From an uncultured Lachnospiraceae bacterium (lineage in GTDB: Bacteria > Bacillota > Clostridia > Lachnospirales > Lachnospiraceae), in the NCBI GenBank assembly GCA_947175845.1, contig CAMWOK010000041.1, positions 1-14,802 on the forward strand: a stretch of 14,802 nt of DNA, given 5' to 3'. Positions 7,058 through 13,887 of this stretch are shown piece after piece; within the stretch, counting starts at the first letter, position 1, and each line of letters starts with the position of its first letter. The notes under the pieces were generated by a model that did not search any database, was not told the DNA's origin, and saw only the letters and a list, made by a program, of their open reading frames with translations. A program made the position numbers and the translations under genes.

Positions 7058-7921
7058 ATGCATTTTGTGGACGCGAAGGGTATACTGTCGGCGCAAAATG
7101 GTATGAATCTGTACAGGGGATGCACACACGGCTGCATTTACTGTGACAGCAGGAGTACCTGCTATGGATTTACACATGATTTTGAGGACATCGAGGTCAA
7201 GCAGAACGCGCCCAGGCTGCTTGAGCGGGCGCTTCGCTCAAAGCGCAGAAAATGCATGATTGGGACAGGTGCGATGTGCGACCCGTACATGCACTGCGAG
7301 GAGCAGATACAGCTGACGAGAAGGTGCCTCGAAATCATCGAACGCCACGAGTACGGCGTGGCGGTTCAGACAAAGTCGGACAGAATCCTGCGGGATCTGG
7401 ATCTGCTCGAGCGCATCCACAGAAAGGCGAAATGTGTCGTGCAGATGACGCTGACGACGTTTGACGAGACGCTCTGCAAGATACTCGAACCGAATGTGTG
7501 CACGACCAGGGAGCGGGTGAGGGCGCTCGAGGTTTTTCGGGATCATCAGATTCCGACGATTGTCTGGCTGTCCCCGATACTTCCGTTTATCAATGACACA
7601 AGGGAAAATATAGAGGGCATTCTGGACTACTGTATCCGGGCAAAGGTCTACGGCATTATCTGCTTTGGCATGGGGGTGACGCTGCGCGACGGCGACAGGG
7701 AGTATTTTTACGCTGCGCTGGACAGGCATTTTCCGGGCATGAAAGAGCGGTATCAGAGGCAGTACGGCCATGCGTACGAACTGCAGTCCGCGCAAAACGG
7801 GGAGCTGATGGCGCTGTTTCGGGATGCGTGTGAGCGAAACGGCATTGTGCATGATGTGGGCGCGTGCTTTGCGTATCTGCAGGAGCTTCCGCACAAGTAT
7901 GAGCAGCTGCGCCTGTTTTAG
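7058..7921 (+). CDS. SPL-like (SplB/COG1533) radical SAM protein
   Basis: The protein has 287 residues. The radical SAM cluster motif CxxxCxxC is present as Cys22, Cys26 and Cys29 in YRGCTHGCIYCDSRS, which binds a 4Fe-4S cluster and S-adenosylmethionine. The spacing and surrounding residues are typical of the SplB family, which includes spore photoproduct lyase, and there is no extra C-terminal cluster-binding Cys array. The protein is shorter than a typical photoproduct lyase, and I cannot confirm that reaction; the substrate is unknown. The ATG at 7058 was chosen because GGAG (7044-7047) lies ten bases upstream; the alternative TTG at 7037 has no ribosome site. It diverges from azlCD and lies 38 nt before the glycoside hydrolase gene, so it may be co-transcribed with it. 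Confidence 0.85.
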   Translation: MHFVDAKGILSAQNGMNLYRGCTHGCIYCDSRSTCYGFTHDFEDIEVKQNAPRLLERALRSKRRKCMIGTGAMCDPYMHCEEQIQLTRRCLEIIERHEYGVAVQTKSDRILRDLDLLERIHRKAKCVVQMTLTTFDETLCKILEPNVCTTRERVRALEVFRDHQIPTIVWLSPILPFINDTRENIEGILDYCIRAKVYGIICFGMGVTLRDGDREYFYAALDRHFPGMKERYQRQYGHAYELQSAQNGELMALFRDACERNGIVHDVGACFAYLQELPHKYEQLRLF

Positions 7922-7959
7922 GAAGCGGCGCTGCCTTTCACGAGAATGGAGTTTTAAGT

Positions 7960-9813
7960 ATGAAAATCAGGGAAATGTTAGAGACGCTTCAGTTAAATAA
8001 ATTGTTGGACAGGGGGGAGGCGAAGCACAATCAGCTGTTCACACCCTGGGGGGAGCACATCGCGCAGGAGCAGACGGAGGTTGTGCTGACAGAGTATCCA
8101 AGACCGCAGCTTGCGCGGAAAAATTATACGATCCTCAACGGCATCTGGAAGTATGCGATCACAAAGGATGACGTCAGGCCGGTGCTGTGGGACGGCGATA
8201 TCCGCGTGCCGTTCTCGCCGGAGACGTATCTCTCGGGCGTGCAGCGCCAGCTCAAACCCGACGAGTATCTCTGGTACGAGCGCAGGCTTGTGATAGACCG
8301 GATTCCTGCCAAAAAGAGGCTTCTGCTCAATTTTGGCGCCTGCGACGAGCGGTGCCGCGTCTATGTCAATGATGTGCTGGCGGGGACGCATTCCGGCGGT
8401 TATCAGGCGTTTTCTTTCGACGTCACCGCACTTGTCCAGACTGGCAAAAATACCCTGCGTTTGTGTGTCCAGGACAAGAGCGATACCTCCTACCACGGGC
8501 GCGGGAAGCAGATGCTCAAAAACGGCGGAATGTTCTACACTGCGCAGAGCGGCCTGTGGCAGACGGTGTGGTGCGAGTGGGTGCCGGAGATTTATATTGA
8601 CGAGCTTTGCATCACGCCGGAGTATGACAGCGACAGCGTCCTGTTTGAGATAAGTTCGAATATATGTTCTGCACAGTCAAAGACAACCAGACAGAGTCAG
8701 ACTGTGCAGGAGCTTTTGGGAATTGCGCCCGCGTGCGGTATGGTTCCATGCAAAATCCTGCTGTTTGACCAGAATCAGGTCGCGCAGGAGCTGCGGCTTG
8801 CAGTCCGCCCGGAGGAGAAGACGGTGGTTAGGATGCAGATACCGGACAAGAAGAGCTGGACGCCAGAGCATCCATTTTTGTACGATATCCGTATCGTATA
8901 TGGCGAGGACATGGTGGAGAGCTATTTTGGTATGCGCCTGTTTACCGCGGAGCCGGACAGCCACGGAGTCCCGCGGCTGTGCCTGAATCACATTCCGTAT
9001 TTTCAGAAGGGCATACTCGACCAGGGGTACTATCCTGAGAGCCTGATGACGCCCGTGAGCGACGAGGCGATGATTTTTGACATTCAGACTGCCAGGGACA
9101 GGGGATTTAACATGATACGCAAGCACTGCAAGATTGAGCCCATGCGCTGGTACTATCACTGTGACAGGCTCGGGATGCTCGTCTGGCAGGACATGATAAA
9201 CGGCGGGACGACCTACAATCTGGTGAAAACCTGCTATATTCCCACGGTCGTATTCCCGCTGCGGCACAAGCGCGACAATGACTACGGCTACACCTCGCGG
9301 CTGGACAAAAACGGCAGGGAGGAGTGGAAAAAAGAGTGCCTCGAGACGGTCAGGCAGCTCTACAACTGCACCTGTGTGTGCACCTGGGTGCTGTTCAATG
9401 AGGGATGGGGGCAGTTTGACGCGAAGGAGAACACCGAAATGGTGCGCGCGGTGGACAACACGCGCATCATAGACGCGCACAGCGGCTGGTTTGACCAGGA
9501 TGCGGGCGATTTGAAGAGCGAGCACATCTATTTCTTTGAGCTTGTGGCAAAGAAGGGCAAAAAGCCGTACGTCATATCGGAGTTTGGCGGAATCTCCCTC
9601 GCGGTGGCAGACCACACGTACTCCGACCGGTATTTTGGGTATGGAAGCCAGGCTGACAGGGAGGCGCTGCAATCTGCCTATAGCGAGCTGGACAAGCGGG
9701 TGATTGCGCTCAAAAAGGATGGGCTGTGCGCATCCGTCTACACACAGCTGACCGATATCGAGGAGGAAATCAACGGGATTATGACCTATGATCGGAGAGT
9801 AGTGAAACTGTGA
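7960..9813 (+). CDS. Family 2 glycoside hydrolase, cytoplasmic
   Basis: The protein has 617 residues and no signal peptide. It has an N-terminal jelly-roll sugar-binding domain (about 45-220), an immunoglobulin-like domain (about 225-330) and a TIM barrel (about 335-617). The acid/base Glu481 is in LFNEGWGQFD and the nucleophile Glu541 is in VISEFGG, both typical of GH2. The length resembles beta-glucuronidases, but their C-terminal N-x-K uronate-recognition motif is missing: the aligned stretch is EINGIMTYDRR. A glucuronidase activity is thus not supported despite the uronate genes nearby; a beta-galactosidase, arabinosidase or similar exo-enzyme is possible. Residues about 235-262 look like an insertion (see the inverted repeat at 8669). 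The ATG has GGAG eight bases upstream. A terminator follows at 9841. Confidence 0.9.
   Translation: MKIREMLETLQLNKLLDRGEAKHNQLFTPWGEHIAQEQTEVVLTEYPRPQLARKNYTILNGIWKYAITKDDVRPVLWDGDIRVPFSPETYLSGVQRQLKPDEYLWYERRLVIDRIPAKKRLLLNFGACDERCRVYVNDVLAGTHSGGYQAFSFDVTALVQTGKNTLRLCVQDKSDTSYHGRGKQMLKNGGMFYTAQSGLWQTVWCEWVPEIYIDELCITPEYDSDSVLFEISSNICSAQSKTTRQSQTVQELLGIAPACGMVPCKILLFDQNQVAQELRLAVRPEEKTVVRMQIPDKKSWTPEHPFLYDIRIVYGEDMVESYFGMRLFTAEPDSHGVPRLCLNHIPYFQKGILDQGYYPESLMTPVSDEAMIFDIQTARDRGFNMIRKHCKIEPMRWYYHCDRLGMLVWQDMINGGTTYNLVKTCYIPTVVFPLRHKRDNDYGYTSRLDKNGREEWKKECLETVRQLYNCTCVCTWVLFNEGWGQFDAKENTEMVRAVDNTRIIDAHSGWFDQDAGDLKSEHIYFFELVAKKGKKPYVISEFGGISLAVADHTYSDRYFGYGSQADREALQSAYSELDKRVIALKKDGLCASVYTQLTDIEEEINGIMTYDRRVVKL
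8669..8709. repeat. 10-bp perfect inverted repeat inside the GH2 gene
   Basis: CTGCACAGTC (8669-8678) and GACTGTGCAG (8700-8709) are exact reverse complements separated by 21 nt. They lie in a stretch encoding polar, low-homology residues, with codons (ATA, TCT, TCA, AGA, ACT) that are scarce in the neighbouring G/C-ending sequence. The reading frame is kept. Confidence 0.6.
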
Positions 9814-9840
9814 GCCAGATGAAAACCATTGCGATCGAAA

Positions 9841-9873
9841 GAGCGGGGCACTGCAACAGGCAGCGCCCCGCTC
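9841..9873. terminator. Bidirectional rho-independent-type terminator between GH2 gene and uxaC
   Basis: The arms GAGCGGGGC (9841-9849) and GCCCCGCTC (9865-9873) pair over nine bases. The loop pairs further as CTGC/GCAG around AACAG, with a single mismatch between. AATTTATT follows on the plus strand and TTTCG on the minus strand. It serves two converging genes. Confidence 0.85.
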
Positions 9874-9879
9874 AATTTA

Positions 9880-11295
9880 TTAAACAGTCTTCAAATCAAA
9901 CCCGAAATAATTTACCGCATTGTTGTAAGAAATGCCCTTGACAATCTCTGAAAGGATCTTTGTATCTGCGGGGAACTCGCCGTTCTCCACCCAGTTTCCG
10001 ACCAGATTGCACAGGATTCGCCGGAAATACTCGTGTCTGGTGTAGGAGAGGAAGCTTCTCGAGTCGGTCAGCATACCGACAAAGCCGGAGAGGTTTCCTA
10101 AGTTTGCCAGGGAGATCATCTGGTCCTGCATACCGGTCTTGTGGTCGTTGAACCACCATGCGCTGCCCTGCTGGATTTTCGCACACGCGGTGGAATCCTG
10201 GAAGCAGCCAAGGATGGTTCCGATCGCCTGGTTGTCGTTTGGATTCAGGCTGTAGAGGATCGTCTTAGGCAGCTCGTCGGTGCTGATGAGTGCGTTGAGG
10301 AAGTCTGCAAGCTCTGCGGACGGAGCGTAGTTGTTGATGCAGTCGTAGCCGGTGTCGGGACCTAGCTGGTCGTAGCGCAGCGTGTTGTTGTCGCGCTTGC
10401 AGCCATAGTGGAGCTGCATTACCCAGTTCAGTCGGTGATACTCTCTGCCGACAAAGAGCATGAATGCGGTCTTAAACTGCAGTTCCTCCTGCCGTGTGAC
10501 GGTGCCGCCGCTCTTTCTCTTTGCAAAAACAGCCTCGATTTCTTCGTCGGTGGCAGGCTGGTACATCACGTACTCGAGCGCGTGGTCGGACACGGAACAG
10601 CCCATGGAGGCGAAGAAGTCCAGCCGCTTTCTGAGCGCTTCCTTCAGATCCGCAAAGGTTTCAATGGCGGTGCCGCTCACATCCGCGAGCTTTGCGAGGT
10701 AGTCGAGATAGTCGGGCTTCTCGATATTCATCGCCTTGTCCGGTCTCCATGCGGGGAGAACCTGCACATCAAAAGTGTCGTCGGCCGCAATCTGTCTGTG
10801 ATATTCAAGCGAGTCAACAGGGTCGTCCGTGGTGCAGATGAGCGTCACGTTGGAGCGCCGGATCAGACCGCGCACGCTCATGCTGTCATCTTTGAGTTTC
10901 TCGTTGCAGAGGTTCCAGACTTCCTCGGCAGTGTCTTTGTTGAGCACGCCCGTGTAGTCAAAGTAGCGCTGCAATTCGAGATGCGTCCAGTGGAAGAGCG
11001 GGTTTCCGATCGCCTTCCCCACGCACTCCGCCCACTTGAAGAATTTTTCCTGGTCGGACGCGCTGCCTGTGATATAGTTCTCGTCGACGCCGCAAGAGCG
11101 CATAAACCGCCATTTGTAGTGGTCGCCGCCGAGCCATACCTGCGTGATATTGTCAAATTTGCGGTTGTCTGCGATCTCTGCCGGATTGATGTGGCAGTGA
11201 TAGTCAAGGACGGGAGTCGGTTCCGCGAAGTTGTGAAAAAGGTCGTTCGCGGTCTGGGTCTGGAGCAAAAAGTCCTGGTCCATAAAAGCTTTCAT
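9880..11295 (-). CDS. uxaC: Uronate isomerase (glucuronate/galacturonate isomerase)
   Basis: The protein has 471 residues, the usual length for UxaC (470 in E. coli), and aligns from the first residues: the start region is followed by LDYHCHINPAEIADNRKF, with metal-type His33 and His35 of the amidohydrolase fold. Other family stretches are WLGGDHYKWRFMRSCGV, TLICTTDDPVDSLEYH and the C-terminal MLTDSRSFLSYTRHEYFRR. The enzyme converts D-glucuronate to D-fructuronate and D-galacturonate to D-tagaturonate in the cytoplasm. The ATG at 11295 has a strong GGAGGT ribosome site (complement of 11302-11307). The gene is 47 nt downstream of the lacI-family gene on the same strand and probably shares its transcript. 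The enzymes for the next step (UxaB/UxuB, UxaA/UxuA) are not in the window. Confidence 0.97.
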   Translation of the reverse strand: MKAFMDQDFLLQTQTANDLFHNFAEPTPVLDYHCHINPAEIADNRKFDNITQVWLGGDHYKWRFMRSCGVDENYITGSASDQEKFFKWAECVGKAIGNPLFHWTHLELQRYFDYTGVLNKDTAEEVWNLCNEKLKDDSMSVRGLIRRSNVTLICTTDDPVDSLEYHRQIAADDTFDVQVLPAWRPDKAMNIEKPDYLDYLAKLADVSGTAIETFADLKEALRKRLDFFASMGCSVSDHALEYVMYQPATDEEIEAVFAKRKSGGTVTRQEELQFKTAFMLFVGREYHRLNWVMQLHYGCKRDNNTLRYDQLGPDTGYDCINNYAPSAELADFLNALISTDELPKTILYSLNPNDNQAIGTILGCFQDSTACAKIQQGSAWWFNDHKTGMQDQMISLANLGNLSGFVGMLTDSRSFLSYTRHEYFRRILCNLVGNWVENGEFPADTKILSEIVKGISYNNAVNYFGFDLKTV

Positions 11296-11342
11296 GGTGA
11301 TACCTCCGTTTTCTTTGATTGAATGATTCGTTATTTCTATTA

Positions 11343-12359
11343 TTAAAGAGTTGTACCTCTTTTAACCAGCTCGCCGGAGAAGATGACCTTCTGGGGCATC
11401 TCTTTGTTGTTGAGGATGCCGATCAGCGTTTTCACAATGTGATGGCACAGGGTTTCGAGGCGGTTGTCGACACTGGTGAGCTCCGGTTCACAGCAGGTGC
11501 TGAGGATGGAGTTGTTGTAGCCGACAATCGAGAGCTCCTCCGGTATAGACAGCCCCTTTTTGCGCGCATACTTGACGGCGCCGATGGCGAGGTTGTCGTC
11601 CGCGGCTATGACTGCCCTGTAGTGGAGCCTGCCGTCGAGCGCTGCCAGAAAGTCTGCAATCGCCGGCAGATCCGCGTGGCTGCCCGGAAAATACTGCATG
11701 TATTCCATGCGCAGCGCAAGTCCTTTCTGGGTCAGTGCACTCTGGTAGCCGGAGATCTTGCGCAGGGCAGAGTAGGACTTTGCGTTGTACAGATACAGGA
11801 TGTCCTCAATGCCGGTTTCTATGATGTAGGAGGTGGCCTGCAGGGTTGACTTGAAGTCGTCGCAGAGGCTGCAGTACACATTTTCACAGTCAAAGTCCGC
11901 ATTTAACAGCAGGATTGGAATCTCCTTTGCGGCCTCGCGGATGTAGTCGTTCTCGGAGTCGTTGTCGGCGACGAAATTGGAGCCCACAAGAATCACGCTG
12001 TCAACCTTTTTGTTGACGAGCAGATTCAGGTATTTTTGCTTGTCCTCGACCCGGTAGCCCGTGCAGCAGAGGATACAGTTGTAGTTGTTTTCCCGCAGTT
12101 CCTGCTCGATGTGGTAGACGGCATTGGCGAGATAGAGGTCGGAGGAGTCGGCACAGAGGATGCCGATCGTGTTCATGGAGTTTAAGCCAAGTCCCCGCGC
12201 AAACGCGTTCGGCGTGTAGTCGCATGCCTCTATGACTGCCAGGACTTTCTGGCGCGTCTGGGCGCTGACATTGTCGGAACCGTTGAGCACGCGCGACACC
12301 GTCGCTATGGATACACCGGCTTTCTCGGAAACGTCGTATATGGTCATGAGAGTATCCAT
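11343..12359 (-). CDS. LacI/GalR-family transcriptional repressor of the uronate genes
   Basis: The protein has 338 residues. The N-terminal helix-turn-helix is TIYDVSEKAGVSIATVSRVLNG, shown here only in part by VSEKAGVSIATVSRVLNG; the hinge reads NAFARGLGL. A periplasmic-binding-protein-like effector domain follows (about 60-335), with typical elements TIGILCADSSD near the start and a late GYNNSILSTCCEPELTSVDN. The effector is likely a uronate or a pathway intermediate, inferred from uxaC downstream and kduI divergent. The ATG at 12359 follows AGGAAAGG closely; an ATG at 12347 is an alternative start and would suit family alignments that begin at TIYDV. The palindrome at the kduI promoter is its probable operator. 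Transcription probably continues into uxaC. Confidence 0.93.
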   Translation of the reverse strand: MDTLMTIYDVSEKAGVSIATVSRVLNGSDNVSAQTRQKVLAVIEACDYTPNAFARGLGLNSMNTIGILCADSSDLYLANAVYHIEQELRENNYNCILCCTGYRVEDKQKYLNLLVNKKVDSVILVGSNFVADNDSENDYIREAAKEIPILLLNADFDCENVYCSLCDDFKSTLQATSYIIETGIEDILYLYNAKSYSALRKISGYQSALTQKGLALRMEYMQYFPGSHADLPAIADFLAALDGRLHYRAVIAADDNLAIGAVKYARKKGLSIPEELSIVGYNNSILSTCCEPELTSVDNRLETLCHHIVKTLIGILNNKEMPQKVIFSGELVKRGTTL

Positions 12360-12428
12360 CCTTTCCTGATTGATAATGTGTTTGGTCGTGGACTGTGCAT
12401 GCTGCCGCGGTCGGTCAGATTTGGTAGA

Positions 12429-12440
12429 CCGTGATCACGG
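12429..12440. promoter_or_regulatory. 12-bp perfect palindrome in the lacI leader
   Basis: CCGTGATCACGG equals its own reverse complement. It lies about 40 nt downstream of the predicted lacI start point. It could be a protein-binding site or the tip of an RNA hairpin in the roughly 120-nt lacI leader: in the minus-strand RNA the stem GGCCGT/ACGGTC closes a GATC loop, and an outer stem pairs 12422-12427 with 12467-12472. Confidence 0.4.
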
Positions 12441-12458
12441 CCGGCGTGTAACAAGCTG

Positions 12459-12472
12459 TGAAAGCACTACCA
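12459..12472 (+). promoter_or_regulatory. Possible cre-like (CcpA) site in lacI-kduI gap
   Basis: TGAAAGCACTACCA matches the core of the catabolite-responsive consensus TGNAANCGNWNNCA at all defined positions but one (A for G at the centre). It lies just downstream of the predicted lacI start point, where CcpA binding would block transcription. The flanking bases do not match, so this is tentative. Confidence 0.3.
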
Positions 12473-12485
12473 CAAATTTAAGGTA

Positions 12486-12514
12486 ATTATAGTATGAAAA
12501 TCACGGAAAATCAA
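12486..12514 (-). promoter_or_regulatory. Promoter of lacI-uxaC
   Basis: On the minus strand TTGATT (complement of 12509-12514) is followed by a 17-nt spacer and a perfect TATAAT (complement of 12486-12491). The start point would be near 12479, leaving a leader of about 120 nt before the repressor ATG. Confidence 0.75.
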
Positions 12515-12533
12515 GTGAAAAAGGAATATTTTA

Positions 12534-12562
12534 TTGACTATTTCACACTGCTGCGATAAAAT
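12534..12562 (+). promoter_or_regulatory. Promoter of kduI
   Basis: TTGACT (12534-12539), a 17-nt spacer and TAAAAT (12557-12562) give five of six matches at each hexamer. The start point is expected near 12569, inside the palindromic operator. Its -35 lies 19 bp from the -35 of the divergent lacI promoter. Confidence 0.78.
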
Positions 12563-12576
12563 GTAAGTACTTACAA
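12561..12576. promoter_or_regulatory. LacI-family operator at the kduI start site
   Basis: The core TGTAAGTACTTACA (12562-12575) is a perfect 14-bp palindrome. With flanks it fits the LacI/GalR/CcpA-type operator pattern ATGNAAN..NNNNCAA, but with TA instead of CG in the centre, as expected for a dedicated paralogue rather than CcpA. It starts at the last base of the -10 and covers the start point, so binding should block kduI transcription. The adjacent repressor is the natural candidate. Confidence 0.75.
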
Positions 12577-12640
12577 AAAGCGGGCTGAACAGTCAGAGAG
12601 GACTTAAATAACAAAAACAGGAAAAGGAAGGTAATTTATC

Positions 12641-13501
12641 ATGGAAGTAAGAACAGCTGCTTCACCGAGGGACGTAAAACACTACACGACAGAGCGGCTC
12701 CGGGAGGAGTTTCTGATCGACGATCTGTTTCAGACAGGCGAGATAAAGCTTGTGTACAGTCACATTGACCGCATTATCACAGGCTCGGCTGTGCCGGTAG
12801 AGCCGATTGCGCTGACCGCAGGAGATGAGCTCCGTGCGGAGTATTTCTGTCAGAGGCGCGAGCTGGGCGTGATCAATATCGGCCCGGCGGGGATCATCAC
12901 AGTCGACGGCAAAGCGTATGAGGTGGGACACAAGGAGGGCATGTATATCGGCATGGGGGCGCGGGAGATCACGTTCGCGTCCGCGGACGCAAAGAATCCT
13001 GCGCGGTTTTACTTAAACAGCGCGCCCGCGCACTGCGCATACCCGACAAAGCTTATCAGACCGCAGGGCGAGGCGTCGGAGGACGTCGTGATTATCCGGG
13101 ATGAGAACAAGGTGGAATTGGGCTGCCTCGAGGATGCGAATCATCGGGTTATCAACAAGTACATTCTGCCCGGGCAGGTCGAGAGCTGTCAGCTGGTCAT
13201 GGGCATGACGGCGCTCAAGCCCGGCAGTGTGTGGAATACCATGCCGTGCCACACGCACGACAGGCGCATGGAGGTCTATCTGTACTTTGACATGCCCGAG
13301 GATGCGTTTGTGATGCACTATATGGGCGAGCCAAAACAGACGCGGCACATCGTCATGCGCAATGAGCAGGCGGTCATCTCGCCGAGCTGGTCAATCCACG
13401 CGGGCAGCGGAAGCCGCGCCTACACCTTTATCTGGGGCATGGTGGGAGAAAACCAGGCTTTTGACGACATGGACGGCGTGCGCATGCAGGATCTGATGTG
13501 A
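12641..13501 (+). CDS. kduI: 5-keto-4-deoxyuronate isomerase
   Basis: The protein has 286 residues of the KduI cupin family. The metal ligands are all present: His204, His206 and Glu211 in CHTHDRRMEVY, and His253 in SWSIHAGSGS. Their spacing is the same as in the E. coli enzyme, shifted by eight residues. The enzyme converts 5-keto-4-deoxyuronate (from unsaturated uronates released by polysaccharide lyases) to 2,5-diketo-3-deoxygluconate; the E. coli enzyme has also been linked to galacturonate and glucuronate conversion. The ATG has AAGGAAGG (12624-12631) upstream. A good promoter and palindromic operator precede it and a terminator follows, so it is a single-gene transcript. The usual partner KduD is not adjacent. 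Confidence 0.97.
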   Translation: MEVRTAASPRDVKHYTTERLREEFLIDDLFQTGEIKLVYSHIDRIITGSAVPVEPIALTAGDELRAEYFCQRRELGVINIGPAGIITVDGKAYEVGHKEGMYIGMGAREITFASADAKNPARFYLNSAPAHCAYPTKLIRPQGEASEDVVIIRDENKVELGCLEDANHRVINKYILPGQVESCQLVMGMTALKPGSVWNTMPCHTHDRRMEVYLYFDMPEDAFVMHYMGEPKQTRHIVMRNEQAVISPSWSIHAGSGSRAYTFIWGMVGENQAFDDMDGVRMQDLM

Positions 13502-13527
13502 TGCGGCCTGCACAAAACGTATAAAGG

Positions 13528-13566
13528 AAAACTCTCTGGCAGCGGGAAGACTGTCAGGGAGTTTTT
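13528..13566 (+). terminator. Rho-independent terminator of kduI
   Basis: The 15-nt arms 13528-13542 and 13551-13565 pair fully, with two G-T wobbles, around the loop CGGGAAGA. The stem has an A4 start and ends in a T5 run (13562-13566). It lies 26 nt after the kduI stop. Confidence 0.9.
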
Positions 13567-13887
13567 GCATATAATAGAGTGACACTTTCTGAGGCGCGCG
13601 GATGTGCGCATTGTATAAATAGTTCAGCGCGGTTGAATAATAGTGTATTGATAAGTGACAATAAAAGGAAGACTGCAAATAAAATTCAGATGTATTTTTG
13701 ATAAAAATAAAGATATTTTGCGACATTTTTCTACGGAAAGGGATAAAAAATTTTAGGGCATTGCGCCATTGTGGAAAATCATGTAAAATTGAAATATATA
13801 CACTTTTTTGCCAGAATATCCGTGCACTGGCAGATATCTGAATCAGTTGGATGCTGTTAATACTGTTTTGATGGAGGATTATTTGTT
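13567..13887. other. AT-rich non-coding region upstream of the debranching enzyme gene
   Basis: I see no gene here. Base composition becomes AT-rich, unlike the coding parts. Candidate elements are a weak promoter (TTGCGC 13761-13766, 17-nt spacer, TAAAAT 13784-13789), an inverted repeat TGCCAG/CTGGCA (13809-13814 and 13827-13832), a 10-bp palindrome CAGATATCTG (13831-13840) and an extended -10-like TG-T-TAATAC ending at 13863. None is decisive. Confidence 0.5.

Noticed and set aside
8677..9672. 331-codon antisense reading frame within the GH2 gene
   Set aside because: It lies wholly opposite a gene with catalytic motifs, shows no recognisable domain, and is expected from G/C-rich third positions.
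7960..9813. Beta-glucuronidase (uidA) assignment suggested by the uronate genes nearby
   Set aside because: The N-x-K motif needed for uronate recognition is replaced by residues E-I-N.
10408..11322. 304-codon plus-strand reading frame opposite uxaC
   Set aside because: It is a shadow of uxaC, with no recognisable protein family and no ribosome site.
12561..12576. CcpA cre site at the kduI promoter
   Set aside because: The central CG required by the cre consensus is TA here, and a dedicated LacI-family gene is adjacent.
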